Below are positions 46,904 through 56,735 of a stretch of 64,000 nt of DNA, piece by piece. A model generated the notes under the pieces. It made no database searches and was not told the DNA's origin. It was given only the letters and a program-made list of their open reading frames with translations. Each line of letters opens with the position of its first letter. Positions within the stretch are counted from its first letter, which is position 1. Both the position numbers and the translations under genes were made by a program. This DNA is from Paramoeba atlantica. Taxonomy: Eukaryota > Discosea. The stretch lies in NCBI GenBank assembly GCA_977017575.1, contig CDRNVI010000069.1:248001-312000 (forward strand). The letters run 5' to 3'.

Positions 46904-48615
46904 GTAAATTTTACGAGCACACCCCGGACTAAAGTGGACGAGGGAGATACTAAACCGCAGTCCGGTTTAACATTCCGGGGGGGTAGTTAAGTAGCTACAG
47001 GAAGGTTAACTTTTTTTTGAGTTTGTAAATCATCTTCTTGAAAAAAAGGATGACATAAAAGTTAACATACCTGTAACAAGATAACGTACCGGGGGGGGGT
47101 ATGTTATCCTGTAACACCGCTTACAGGATAAGGACCGTGTACGGGATAAAGAGACGTTTCCTTCAGGAAGTAAAGCGTTCAATTATTTGCGCGCGTCGCC
47201 TTTTTCCGATATACCGTAGACCCACCAGTAATAGACCCCTCATTAACAAGGATTTGGCTCGGGAGGGTGGCTCAAGGGGGGAGGGGGATTTGGGAGGGGG
47301 GAGGGTGGTTGCGCGGGAGCGAGTGTTCTTCTTTTACCCTGAATGGGTTACCCGGGCTGCTCCGATTTTTCATGCACTGATAAGTGGTCCTATACTTTGC
47401 TTTGTATGCCAACGGAAGGCAGTATCATATTCCGGATTAAAAGTCATGCTCTTATGCATGAGGCCACTACTTGTTCGAAAGGTCATGAGCCACGGGTATG
47501 TACTCTTAAGGAAGAGCATTGGTTATGCTCCGATAGAAAGTGCTGCGGTAAAACTTATTTTTTGGAACCTCTTCTTACGGCCGCACGTGGGCGCACCGGA
47601 AACCAGGTTTTTAAAGTCTTATACGGTATCACTTCTGCAGCCGGCTACAGATCTCAATGGTAAACGGACTTGGGGCAAAAGCGATCACTCCGCTGACAAA
47701 CATCCCTTTGAGTCGTGCTCTCGAACAATGAAAATCGAAGAAACGAAAAAATGAAAATCGAAACTTTTTCCAATTTCCTTCCAAAAAAATTCAAAAAAAT
47801 CCGCATTAAAGGGGGGGATCAGGGGGGTCCGTATTAAAGGGGGGGGTCACAGTAAGTGGCTTGGTTAGATTATCGTGGCCTGTACTATAGTACAGTATGT
47901 AAAAAAGTATAGAAGTAAAAAAATGGTAACCGCCTACTGTATTCGTATTTAAAATAATTTTACAAGGTGTACAAAGTCCATTCACTCAGATCTACAGTGT
48001 CACAAGAGTTCTCTCAAACGGACTTACTATACTAATTTTAGAGGGGGTGTCTTATCTTGTCGAGGGGTTTACATGTATGGAGAGTAGCGATATAAACGAT
48101 AAAAACAATCCTCTAAAAAAAATAGCACCACTTCGCGGCGCGGTATTCGTCATGCCTCAATATTGCGCTTAAGTAGCCATGTCAAACGGTTGCGCATAAG
48201 TGGGGGGACAGTAACTATCCGGAGTAACGAGTCACACGATTTCAGTTTTAGTATCTTTCCAATGAAAGGGAACCCAAAGAAGAAATATGAAAACAAAGGA
48301 ATTATCAGAACGGTCTTGAAACAGTTTGACTTCAAGGAAACGTTTTTCAATTGGAATTCAGAGAGCTGGGTTTGGATATCATCATATCAAATGAAGCTAA
48401 CATAACTTTTAAGAACTTATTTATTATTTAGCAATTTATCTTTCACGATTTCAGACCATGAAAATAATTGAGGGAAAGCTACTGGGGTGTGCCGTTAACG
48501 CAGCTAGAAAAGTATTCAAAAATAACATTCTACTGTAGTTAGAAAACGGGGGAAGAAAACGTTCTGTCATAAGAATAAAGGAATTTGAACACTTGCTCCA
48601 CTTTATTATCAATAT
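46904..48615. repeat. 1.7 kb direct duplication, copy B
   Basis: Matches 5825-7530 almost throughout. It includes the right end of the CTGTGACCCCCC element (to 47,854), the zinc-ribbon ORF (47343-47663) and an A-run/GC hairpin (48,115). At the end it carries 77 bp from the 3' end of the kinase gene (48539-48615), after which the sequence switches to ATTTATTT repeats. The left junction follows an AT-rich ATAGTTTT repeat. Confidence 0.9.
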
Positions 48616-48682
48616 ATTTATTTAATATCTATTTATTCAACATTTATTTATTCAATATTTATTTATTTATTTATTTAAGATA
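48610..48682. repeat. ATTT simple repeat
   Basis: ATTTATTTAAT, ATTTATTCAACATTTATTTA and further ATTTATTTA units, about 70 bp. It marks the right boundary of duplication copy B. Confidence 0.8.
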
Positions 48683-49057
48683 TAATATCTTAATAGCGTT
48701 TCAAAGTCATACGTTCGTACTTTTTATCCAACTTCTTACTATACCCCACACTTTTCCCATGCTGTTAAACAGCGGGTGGTTGATGGACCAAGCCAATTAA
48801 GCTTTACCACAATGAGACAGGTCACGGATATTTCAAGCAATGCAAAGAAAGTTCAGGCTAAAGCAGTCCACTGGGACACAGACCCGGGTAATTACCCATT
48901 TACACGGCAGGGGCATGTTATTAAGTAGGGGGGATAGTAGATGATAAAAAACATACTTTCATCCAAGACTTTTGACACGTAAAATAGCAGTTTTTCAGTT
49001 TGTGTCGTAAGTGGTGCAAAGGTCTCCCATCCATCTTACTGCAGGAACACTATTAAG
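48683..49057. other. Spacer with a lone poly-G end
   Basis: CATGTTATTAAGTAGGGGGG-ATAGTA near 48,915-48,942 has the form of a TA/poly-C element end without a partner. The sequence from about 48,950 (CATACTTTCATCCAAGAC, TTTTCAGTTTGTG) resembles the 3' flank of the broken LRR gene at 61,050-61,130. The 3' flanks of these two LRR paralogues are therefore also related. Confidence 0.6.
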
Positions 49058-49798
49058 TCAGCTTAGTATAATTTTTGTATTTCGAACATCCATATAGAGT
49101 ATATGTAAAGTCTTAGGCATAAGACTTTTCTTCACCTCACCTTGAAGATCTACATTACCGTACAGGCGTAGAGCTGACAGGCCTGGAGGTAACGAGTCTA
49201 ATTGTACCCAACCGTCGAACTGGTTTCTGTGAATAGCCAGATTCCACAGACGTGGTGGGAGACAACGTAGTTCCGGAGTTCCTGTAAAGGCATTGCAGCC
49301 CATGGCTAACGTCTCGAGCTCTGGAGGAAGATGACTTAAATCAGCGATTCCTGATAGATCATTCGTCGTTAGACATAGGTGAAGTAAAGTTTTCGGTAAA
49401 CAAGTAAAATCGATTGACCCAGTGAAAATATTATGAGCGAAGTTAGCGTCCATGGTTTGTGGCGGTAATTCATTGAGAAGTAACTCCCCAGTAAGCTGAT
49501 TGTTAGAAACAATAATTTGGAGCACTGAGCATGGGAGATATTTTAAATGGATATGGCCGTACAGTTCCATGTCAATGCCCCAGTCAAGCTTAGATGTTTT
49601 ATTTCCCTCATCACATATCACATTCTTCCACTCACATGCTGCCGTGTTGGTATTCCAAGAGGGATCGGTATTTCCGACGTCTTTGATAAAATTTGCAAGT
49701 TCGTATTCTTGTGGGACGTTGGCGCTACGAATCCGACCGCGACGTGATGATGGAATGTCCTCAGCACACAGAATGTGTAAAAAAGTCCTGTGAAACAT
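49058..49798 (-). CDS. LRR family protein (246 aa), intact paralogue of the broken gene at 61-63 kb
   Basis: The start M-F-H-R-T-F-L-H-I-L-C at 49796-49798 avoids overlap with the fucosyltransferase gene. The cap is R-G-R-I-R-S-A-N-V-P-Q-E-Y-E-L, then D-P-S-W...C-E-W-K-N-V-I-C-D. Seven repeats follow, among them L-P-K-T-L-L-H-L-C-L and L-P-P-E-L-E-T-L-A-M. The end V-R-N-T-K-I-I-L-S is nearly the same as the end of the 61 kb gene (T-R-N-T-K-I-I-V-S). Confidence 0.88.
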   Translation of the reverse strand: MFHRTFLHILCAEDIPSSRRGRIRSANVPQEYELANFIKDVGNTDPSWNTNTAACEWKNVICDEGNKTSKLDWGIDMELYGHIHLKYLPCSVLQIIVSNNQLTGELLLNELPPQTMDANFAHNIFTGSIDFTCLPKTLLHLCLTTNDLSGIADLSHLPPELETLAMGCNAFTGTPELRCLPPRLWNLAIHRNQFDGWVQLDSLPPGLSALRLYGNVDLQGEVKKSLMPKTLHILYMDVRNTKIILS

Positions 49799-50049
49799 GG
49801 AGTGTTGTATACTTTGCAAAGAATGACTTTGAAACCATAAGGATGAATACTTTTTAAGTATGTATGTTAAGTATGTACTGTATGTAATTACCGTATGTAG
49901 TAATGTTTGCTTCAGAAAATATATGAGCCTTAGACGGTGAATATGGCTTAATAATTGGGTAAATGAGGATTTGAATTTGTGTCCTGTAATACATCCATCC
50001 AAAGAATCCTCCGAAGCTTTCTGTATTAGGGAATGTACTGCGATGTCGA

Positions 50050-51177
50050 CTACACAATAATCCAGTTCTTCTCGAAGAGGGACCTCATTTCGTTTGGCTG
50101 CTTGCCCACAAACCAACGGGATGGAGCGATCACGCGTTTTCTAGGGGCTTCGGAGAGATAAGCACCCCACCAGCTAAAAGAGCTGTTTGCTATAATAAGG
50201 TCATGACAGTGAGCCATAGCTGCCATTTCGACGTAGTCTTCTTCATCGCTTAGGGCCACTTGTAGCCCACTAATTGTCTTCATGGCCCCGGATTCGTATT
50301 TCCACGTGTGAGTGGAAAACATAGAGCGAAGCATAGAGCAGAACAATTCCCCATATATTTTATCATCACTAAAAACAATGATACGTAGAGTGTTGGACAC
50401 AAAATCGGGTGTATGAAGGAGCTCGCCATAAAGCTGACGTAGCGCTAGGTCGTAATAATTCTGGAACGTTTGGATATGAAACTGCTCTGGAAGCTTCAGA
50501 TAGTCTCCACGACGGATATGAATGCCCAGAATGTGGTACGGTAGCTGCGCTTCCGAAGACTCTAATGGAGTCGTGGTCTCACACTTGGAGTTGCACAGAC
50601 GATGAAGAACTTGTAATCCCTGTCTCCGTATCGACACTGGAAACAACAAGCGCGAAATTTCACTATGAAAATCTGAAAAATATGCGGAAGATTGAAAGAA
50701 ACCACGAAGCACATGTGTGGAAGATTGCCCTTTTTGCTTCTCTGATAATTGAATTGGTTGCGGAGTCGATTGCTCGGCGATGACATCACATTTGGACAAG
50801 TCCATTTCATGTATCGTCGGAGACGTAGGAGAGGGGAGGAGCATCGAAGCTCCGTCGTGTTTGCGAAAGTAGTTCGTTTCTGAGAGAGACTCGAATTGTG
50901 TTCGCCAGTACACTGGACGCGGCTCAAAGCAGCTGTCACTGCAGGGATAGTGTGGAATGTAAAGATCAAGTTCGTTTCGTAGCGCTGTAGCAATCCCGGT
51001 GGCAAGTATGAACATTTGATTTCCCAAACCTCCAACAATAGGAGCAACAATTTGAGGACGTGTTGGCGTTTTTTGTGCGCAAAACCGTACAGTGGAGCGA
51101 GTATGAAGCGAACGGAAAGAACGGACCAACATGTTTTCCCTCAATATTACTCTTGAAGAACACCTCCGAGAATTCAT
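50050..51177 (-). CDS. Glycosyltransferase family 11, alpha-1,2-fucosyltransferase-like
   Basis: GT11 landmarks are all visible in the 375 residues: G-G-L-G-N-Q-M-F near the start (donor-site loop), H-I-R-R-G-D-Y (the HxRRxD motif), V-F-S-D-D and the late A-N-S-S-F-S-W-W-G-A-Y-L. These enzymes add fucose from GDP-fucose to galactose. There is no clear membrane anchor; the basic N-terminus with R-S-F-R-S-L-H-T-R could be a mitochondrial or weak signal sequence. In-frame ATGs are at 51175-51177 and 51130-51132. GT11 is common in bacteria and patchy in protists, so lateral acquisition is possible. Confidence 0.9.
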   Translation of the reverse strand: MNSRRCSSRVILRENMLVRSFRSLHTRSTVRFCAQKTPTRPQIVAPIVGGLGNQMFILATGIATALRNELDLYIPHYPCSDSCFEPRPVYWRTQFESLSETNYFRKHDGASMLLPSPTSPTIHEMDLSKCDVIAEQSTPQPIQLSEKQKGQSSTHVLRGFFQSSAYFSDFHSEISRLLFPVSIRRQGLQVLHRLCNSKCETTTPLESSEAQLPYHILGIHIRRGDYLKLPEQFHIQTFQNYYDLALRQLYGELLHTPDFVSNTLRIIVFSDDKIYGELFCSMLRSMFSTHTWKYESGAMKTISGLQVALSDEEDYVEMAAMAHCHDLIIANSSFSWWGAYLSEAPRKRVIAPSRWFVGKQPNEMRSLFEKNWIIV

Positions 51178-51410
51178 TCCGCTGAAATCTAGAAAATAGC
51201 ACAACACTATCCTACTCTCTTTTGATAACAAACACCAAATACACCCTTAAAAACGGTTATCTTCTACATTTCTAACCACTATGTTTCTCCTACAAGCTTT
51301 CATTCCTTTGACCAAAAGAGGTAAACAAAAGATGAGTACGGTACCCAGTAGTAAATGTTACTGAAAAAAAATCCCTCCCATTTTCACACCCTTCTCCCCC
51401 CCTTTCTCTT

Positions 51411-52580
51411 TCACAACCGCATCAACGCCACCGGAATCGCCTCCGGCGCGTACGCACTCCCCCGCGGGATCACCAAATAGTGAGCCCCGGGGGTTACCTC
51501 CTCCAGGGAGCCCACCCGACCTCCCGCCACGGTGTACAGCCCCGTGGGGTAGGGGTGCACCCCGGTCGCGCGACACGCCTTGGCCACCAGCTGCCCCATC
51601 GTGCGCACGTCCTGGAGCAGCACGCGGGTGCCGGTGGCACGACGCCGCAGCCCCGGCCACACGGTGACCCAGAACGTCCCGTCGGCCTGGGTGCCGAATT
51701 TCTGGACCGGGGCGGCGGTGAACCCGCGGGGGTGACTGAGCGCGTGGAACGTGTGGCGGGGAGGGCGGGGGGGTTGTTGTGGGGAAGGGGAAGATTGTTG
51801 TTGGGAAGGGGAAGTTTGTTGTTGGGAAGGGGAAGTTTGTTGTTGGGAAGTTTGTTGTTGGGATTGGGAAGGTTGTTGTTGTGAAGATTGTTGTTGGGAA
51901 TGGGAAGATTGTTTTTGGGAAGATTGTTGTTGGGAATGTTGTTGTTGCTGTTTTTGGTAATGGGAAGACTGTTGTTGGGAGTGGAATGGGGGTGGAGGTG
52001 GGAGGGAATCAGAAGGGGGTGGGAGGGGTTGCTTTGAATGTTGTTGTGGTTGCCATTCCTGTTGTTGTGAAGTTGGCTGTTGGGAAGGGGAAGGGGGAGG
52101 GAGGGAGTGAGAAGGGGATGGGAGGAGATGGGAAATGGGATGTGAAGGAATAAGAGGTTCTGGCTCCGATTCGTGGGGATGGGATATTGTGCTACTATTG
52201 CTGTTATGTGTGGGGAAGTAGGGTACACCTACGTCGGGGGTGGGATTTTCCGGATCCTGGGTGGAAAAGCAATGGGATAATGGCGCTGTGGTGTGGGAGA
52301 AGGGAGGGGGGTGGGGGGAGTGCTCTTGTGGGGTACATGGTTGGAGAGATTCCCACGCAGCGCTCATGTGGGATCTCCAATGTGCTTGTTGGGTGAGGAA
52401 TTCTTGCTTTTGGCGTTCGAGGGTGCGCCGCTCTTCGTCGATTCGCTGTAATCCATCTTGAAGCTTCGCTTCGCGCTCCACGAAATCTTTCTCTACGTCT
52501 CGCATGGCAGTGCGAAAATGAGAGACATACTCGTCTAAAATGGAATAAAGTTTGTTTTCCACGAATCTCGCTTCAGACAT
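51411..52580 (-). CDS. Doublecortin/ubiquitin-like domain protein with Gln/Ser-rich centre (389 aa)
   Basis: Residues 25-72 form a coiled coil (D-V-E-K-D-F-V-E-R-E...R-R-T-L-E-R-Q-K-Q-E-F). Residues 80-285 are low-complexity Pro/Ser/His followed by S-Q-Q-Q tandem units. The C-terminal 80 residues look like a doublecortin domain: T-R-V-L-L-Q-D-V-R, then G-L-Y-T-V-A-G-G-R-V-G-S-L-E-E-V and H-Y-L-V-I-P-R-G. Such domains often bind microtubules or tubulin-associated partners. A cytoskeletal or basal-body role is inferred. The QQQ-repeat DNA (51,770-51,960, GTTGTTGGGAA units) may vary in length. Confidence 0.75.
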   Translation of the reverse strand: MSEARFVENKLYSILDEYVSHFRTAMRDVEKDFVEREAKLQDGLQRIDEERRTLERQKQEFLTQQAHWRSHMSAAWESLQPCTPQEHSPHPPPFSHTTAPLSHCFSTQDPENPTPDVGVPYFPTHNSNSSTISHPHESEPEPLIPSHPISHLLPSPSHSLPPPSPSQQPTSQQQEWQPQQHSKQPLPPPSDSLPPPPPFHSQQQSSHYQKQQQQHSQQQSSQKQSSHSQQQSSQQQPSQSQQQTSQQQTSPSQQQTSPSQQQSSPSPQQPPRPPRHTFHALSHPRGFTAAPVQKFGTQADGTFWVTVWPGLRRRATGTRVLLQDVRTMGQLVAKACRATGVHPYPTGLYTVAGGRVGSLEEVTPGAHYLVIPRGSAYAPEAIPVALMRL

Positions 52581-53100
52581 ACCAGAACAAAAAGCAAAAA
52601 AGGTACGTTAAAGGTAGAATACTTTTGCCTGCGTTTTGAACGAATTTGCTTAAATAAATTATAGTATGGTGACTTTGCAGAACTTGACGTGTAGTAATAA
52701 CTCCATGCATTTCGGTCAATCCGATTGACATCCGTCATAGTACATACAGGGGTGCGGCTCTCTCAAGGGCTTCCCGTGGCGTACTGAGCGAGATCACATT
52801 CCTCCCCCGCCCATGTCTAAGAGAGTCACCGCATACTTTTTGTGGCGGAAGACGAGCGCACAGGATACTCCGCTGCATGTGGTCTGTGATGGAAACAGAC
52901 AAAATATTTGTTCGACTCCGAAATCGACAACAATTAGAAGCCGCTATTGAGGGGCTTTCCTTGAATTGAAACAGACCCACTCTGCAACGGTCCAGAAAAC
53001 GGTGAAGAGTTTCAGGAAACGTTATGAAATTGTTATTAGTCGGGACGGGGGGCACTGTGGTTACTAATTACATACCTTTTAGTTTGCTGGTGTGTTCGCT
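52581..53100. other. Spacer with a start-less minus-strand frame
   Basis: A 106-codon frame at 52,735-53,055 begins at GTG and has no ATG for most of its length; it resembles no family. It may be chance or a decayed gene. Nothing else is recognised. Confidence 0.35.
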
Positions 53101-53151
53101 GGTTCGCTGTGTTCGCTGGTTCAGTGAACAAAATAGCGAACACAGCGAACC
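53101..53151. repeat. 17 bp perfect inverted repeat GGTTCGCTGTGTTCGCT
   Basis: GGTTCGCTGTGTTCGCT and AGCGAACACAGCGAACC flank a 17-base loop. Similar GGTTCGCT words recur at 56,690-56,725 next to another TA/poly-C element. Confidence 0.75.
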
Positions 53152-53475
53152 ACTTAACTCGGCTCTTCAGAAGTTGAACTTCAAGATGGTCGAAAGCGTT
53201 ACAGAAACTGTATCTCTGGAAGGATTATTCCCTTGCATGCATTAGTTTTCATCACCCAAAAGAATTTTTTTTATTTTTTTTGGCCAGTTAAGTTCATCGA
53301 GTCTTGGCAAAGAAAGAAAGAAACAGCGAAAATTCATCTTAATAAAAAAATCATACAAGCTTTATCAACGATTGCATCGATTTGAGGATCCAAACGTTTA
53401 ATATTGCATTGTACGAAAATACATACTGCCATCTTTTCCGGAGACATGCTAGCCTGTCCACTGCAGTACTTACAG

Positions 53476-54180
53476 TACCGTTAGTACCCCCTGACTTTGC
53501 ACCCCCCCTGACTTTGCACATTTTTCTGTTTTTTAAAATTTCCTGATGTGCAAAGTCACGGGGGTATCAAAATTTCCAAAAATGCTGAAAACTTAGATTT
53601 GCTAATTTTTTGTAAAAGACATGTAAAATATTTAACCAGCCGTACAAATGTAAATTGCATTGTTTACTTTCTGTCATTTTTAACATTTTGATTCCTCTTT
53701 CTCATTTGGCATTCAATGCCAACTATGTTCGCCAACGATTCTTACCACAGGAACACGTCGTCGTGATTCCGTCAGCTGAAGAAGTCAGTGCATCCTTGGT
53801 TCAGGTTGATACACTACAGCGAGAGAAAGAGGCTGTAAACGAGAAGTGTTGTATGTAATACTTCGCACACTGTAACCTTTAAGAGCTTCAACGATCATGT
53901 CAGCCACATGATCTGACTTTTTGCTGTCAAGTTTACGCAGTTCGGAATGCACTTTTCCGCTCGATGAGGCTTAGAAGGTATCCGCTGTGTTTGGCGCCTT
54001 CGATAAGATCAGCTTCCCGATCTCCATATCGCTCTCTGTTGTTTATTACCTCAGGGAGTTCGGAAATATCGACACGATTGGGAATACGAAATTCAAGCCA
54101 CTTTACACATCCCCTCACTTTGCACAAAAACCTGATTTTTCGCTGTTTTCGTCGTGCGAAGTCAGGGAGTACTAACGGTA
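53476..54180. mobile_element. Element with TACCGTTAGTACCCCCTGAC ends and IS30-like remnant
   Basis: The left end TACCGTTAGTACCCCCTGAC-TTTGCAC is mirrored by GTGCGAAGTCAGGGAGTACT-AACGGTA, a 27 bp inverted repeat with two mismatches. The word CTGACTTTGCAC recurs just inside the left end and, inverted, near 53,550. The element encloses a decayed IS30-like transposase on the minus strand. Confidence 0.8.
53860..54127 (-). pseudogene. IS30-like DDE transposase remnant
   Basis: The minus strand reads I-S-E-L-P-E-V-I-N-N-R-E-R, then G-D-R-E-A-D-L-I-E-G-A-K-H-S-G and L-I-E-R-K-S-A-F. That is the block around the first catalytic Asp of IS30 transposases (R-x-x-x-G-D-W-E-x-D...H...L-V-E-R-K-S). In another frame it continues A-D-M-I-V-E-A-L-K-G and S-I-T-Y-N, where IS30 has I-T-(Y/T)-D-N-G. 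The canonical Trp before Glu is Arg, and the frame is broken. Confidence 0.65.
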
Positions 54181-54589
54181 TGTCCCTTGTTGTACAAGTT
54201 TATTATTAGTACAAAGATTTTATGATGAGCAATTCTACATCGCTTCGACGAAGTATGGGCCTTGCTAACCGGACTTCCACAAGAATCATCGAAATCTAAT
54301 ACGTTGCAAGGGCTGATGTCCGTTTACAAACCGATCAAGGTATCGTATGCCACGTGGATAGCACGGATTTGGATAGTCGTCTAATGATTCAAGAGGTGAT
54401 TCCGTTCTCCGTCGTGGAACGGACGGACGATGGGACGACCGAGCGGCGTTGGTTTATAGCATGGACAACGGCTGATAATATTTCCTTGTACTTTGTTGAC
54501 TTGCTTTCGAAAAGCTTATACATCATTTTCAAAAGGGGGGATGCGTTGACCTGTTCATCGATATTACGCTTTGCAAAAAAGCCTTTAAT

Positions 54590-54890
54590 CCTTTTCGCCA
54601 CCCATTCCCCCTCTGCTCCCCCCTTCTCACCTTCTCACCTTCCCTTCATCCCCTCCGCCACCCCCTTCATCGTCTCACCACCCTGTCTCCCCTACTTCGC
54701 TGCCGAATTCTTTGCCCCCCTTTCGCCCCCTCCTCGTTCGCTCATCTTCGCCGCACGTTTTGCCGCCCCCTTCACCCCCAGCGCCGCCCTCCTCGCCCCT
54801 CCCCCCTTGCGTGGCCCTCTTCTCCCCCTTCACCCCCTAGAGACGTCCCCTTCGCTCTACTGCGCCGCCCTCCTTGCCACCCTCTTCGTC
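54590..54890. repeat. C/T-rich tract of about 300 bp
   Basis: CCCCTTCTCACC, CCCTTCATC, CGCCCCCTTC and similar words dominate. It is the third and longest pyrimidine tract in front of a GC-rich structured block. Confidence 0.6.
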
Positions 54891-55330
54891 GGACAGTCCG
54901 AAAAATCAGCACCCGGCGGCAACAAAGCAAGACGCAACATGCCTAGGGTGCATGAAATCCTTTGGAGAGGATATACCCAGCACCAAGAAAGCAAGGTGCC
55001 AAACAACTAGGGTTGCGCTCCTTCCCACCTTCTTTGAAGGCGCGCGCAGGACTGTTGGCCCCTCTCGTAGGGATCGCAGGTCAGTGTATTGCTTAGCCTC
55101 ACTGCGTCTCCGACTCTCGTCCTCGGTGAAGTGCCAGCCGTGGCTTGCTACGGGTGGCTTGCTCGCCGGTCCGCAAGGACCGGTCGTATGCATCGGAGCA
55201 ACATCCGAGCCGTCGGGCCCCTCAAGTGGACGGCAGAGGGCCCATTGCCTGTCAAGGCCAAAAGGGTGCAACAAACAACAACACTTTATGGCCCATTACG
55301 AAAAGTACTGAATCACACTCTGTGACTGTC
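54891..55330. other. GC-rich, structure-prone non-coding block
   Basis: A GNRA-type hairpin GCCGGTCC-GCAA-GGACCGGTC lies near 55,166-55,186, and CGGAGCAACATCCG near 55,196. The block has many short complementary words and no protein with family features. It could be a structured RNA gene or retroposon body, as proposed for 8,891-9,360 and 18,187-18,345. Confidence 0.35.
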
Positions 55331-55732
55331 AAACCCAAAGGTCTCACCAAAAGGCTGTAGTAGGATTAAACAGTTTTTGCGGCCTTATGGACGTCGTCAT
55401 CAAATTCTTCAAGACGCAAGTCCAGACCGATACCCCGAAATTCACCTTTCCGAACTGAAGTTTTCGCTCCACTGGAACCCATGCAGACCGCCACTGCCAG
55501 CCAGTGCCAAATGCTACCAGCCACTGCGAGCCAAAAACGTCCTCTCAGAGCCTTTCTCCCTGAAGCCAAACCATCTTGTTACCCGAACATGTAAGTCCTT
55601 CATGTCTTGAAGGTACGCTTCAAGGCAATAATAAACAAATGTAAACTTTTGCCAGTTTTTGTATCTCTTTCCACCGAAAATACAAACCGCGGTCTCGGTG
55701 CGGTCTCGGTCGGAGTACCCGCAGCCCCTCAA

Positions 55733-55760
55733 CTACCGCGTTTAACGAAGACCCTAAAAA
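55733..55760. repeat. Fragment of the fold-back repeat
   Basis: CAACTACCGCGTTTAACGAA followed by GACCCTAAAAAAG is one arm of the family at 27185 and 33535. Confidence 0.55.
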
Positions 55761-55885
55761 AGAAATTTAATTTCTATATGTCATGTTTCTCAAATTTGTA
55801 CCATACGCTGACATACTGCCGTACGCTGCCAAACGCTGCCAGCCACTGCGAGCCAAAACTGCATGGGTTCCACTATATAAAGTAT

Positions 55886-56204
55886 TACCGTATACCCCCC
55901 AGTAAGAAAATGGGTTTTGGGTCGAAATGGACAAATCTCTCTTACTGGGGGGGTATGCTTTTTTGGCCAGTTTCCTCCTTTCTCTCAACTTTGACTATTT
56001 TTTTGTATTTTTTCTTCGGAAAACGTGTTAAAACGCTTATTTGGGTTACCCGAGGCCCCCAACATGCAGACACCCACCCCCTACCCCCTATACCCCTCCT
56101 GTGGGGCCACCGAGCCAAATCTCTCTTACTGGGGGGGGGTTATCTTACTAGGGGGGGTATCTTACTGGGGGGGGGGGTTATCTTACTGGGGGGGGTATAC
56201 GGTA
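55886..56204. mobile_element. TA-flanked element with CCGTATACCCCCCAGTAAGA ends
   Basis: TA-CCGTATACCCCCCAGTAAG at the left and CTTACTGGGGGGGGTATACGG-TA at the right. The word TCTTACTGGGGGGG occurs four further times inside (about 55,940, 56,125, 56,150, 56,170). No ORF is recognisable. Confidence 0.8.
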
Positions 56205-56735
56205 GTATGAAAATATTAGTCAAATGCTTACGAAGTAGAAAAAGGTTCGTAGTGCTCCAACTCTCTAGTGCCGACTTCGCAACTTGGTTGAGAAAATGGT
56301 CGATGCATGACACCAGCGCCAAGTACAAGGTGCGTTGACGTCTCCCTGTAGTTGAGCAATTGATCCCTGAACAGCATTCCTCATTGATGAGAAATCGCTC
56401 TTACCCGAAGTGCCCAATCGTCGATGCAATTCGCCAAGTTCGTTCTCAGTCTCCTGCCGGACCACATGATTGATGGCAACCCCATCTACTATGAGGTAGG
56501 TCCATTTTCGCAGACGTTGCGCCCCTCAACGGCGGCGAAGATCATCAACAATTTTTGCAGCGATCTGGGCACATATTCTTCATGATACACAGGAAAAAAA
56601 TAGGAAAAAAAATATAGTTGAATATTGCTTTGTAACGTCGAGAAGAAATTTTTTACTGTGTAGTACTGTTTAGCACAAAAAGTGGTTCGCTTGGTTCGCT
56701 GGTGGTTCAGTGGGTTCGCTGAACCAATGGCTATG
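56205..56735. other. Repeat-zone spacer
   Basis: Non-coding by eye. It contains GGTTCGCT words at 56,690-56,725 that echo the inverted repeat at 53,101-53,151, so 53.1-56.7 kb may be one larger, rearranged element. Confidence 0.35.

Noticed and set aside
52735-53055. 106-codon minus-strand ORF with a possible ribosomal-protein look
   Set aside because: Starts at GTG without an upstream ATG, and no ribosomal family pattern could be confirmed.
54354-55010. 218-codon plus-strand ORF rich in Pro and Ala
   Set aside because: Mostly translation of the C/T-rich tract; no domain and opposite to the gene direction.
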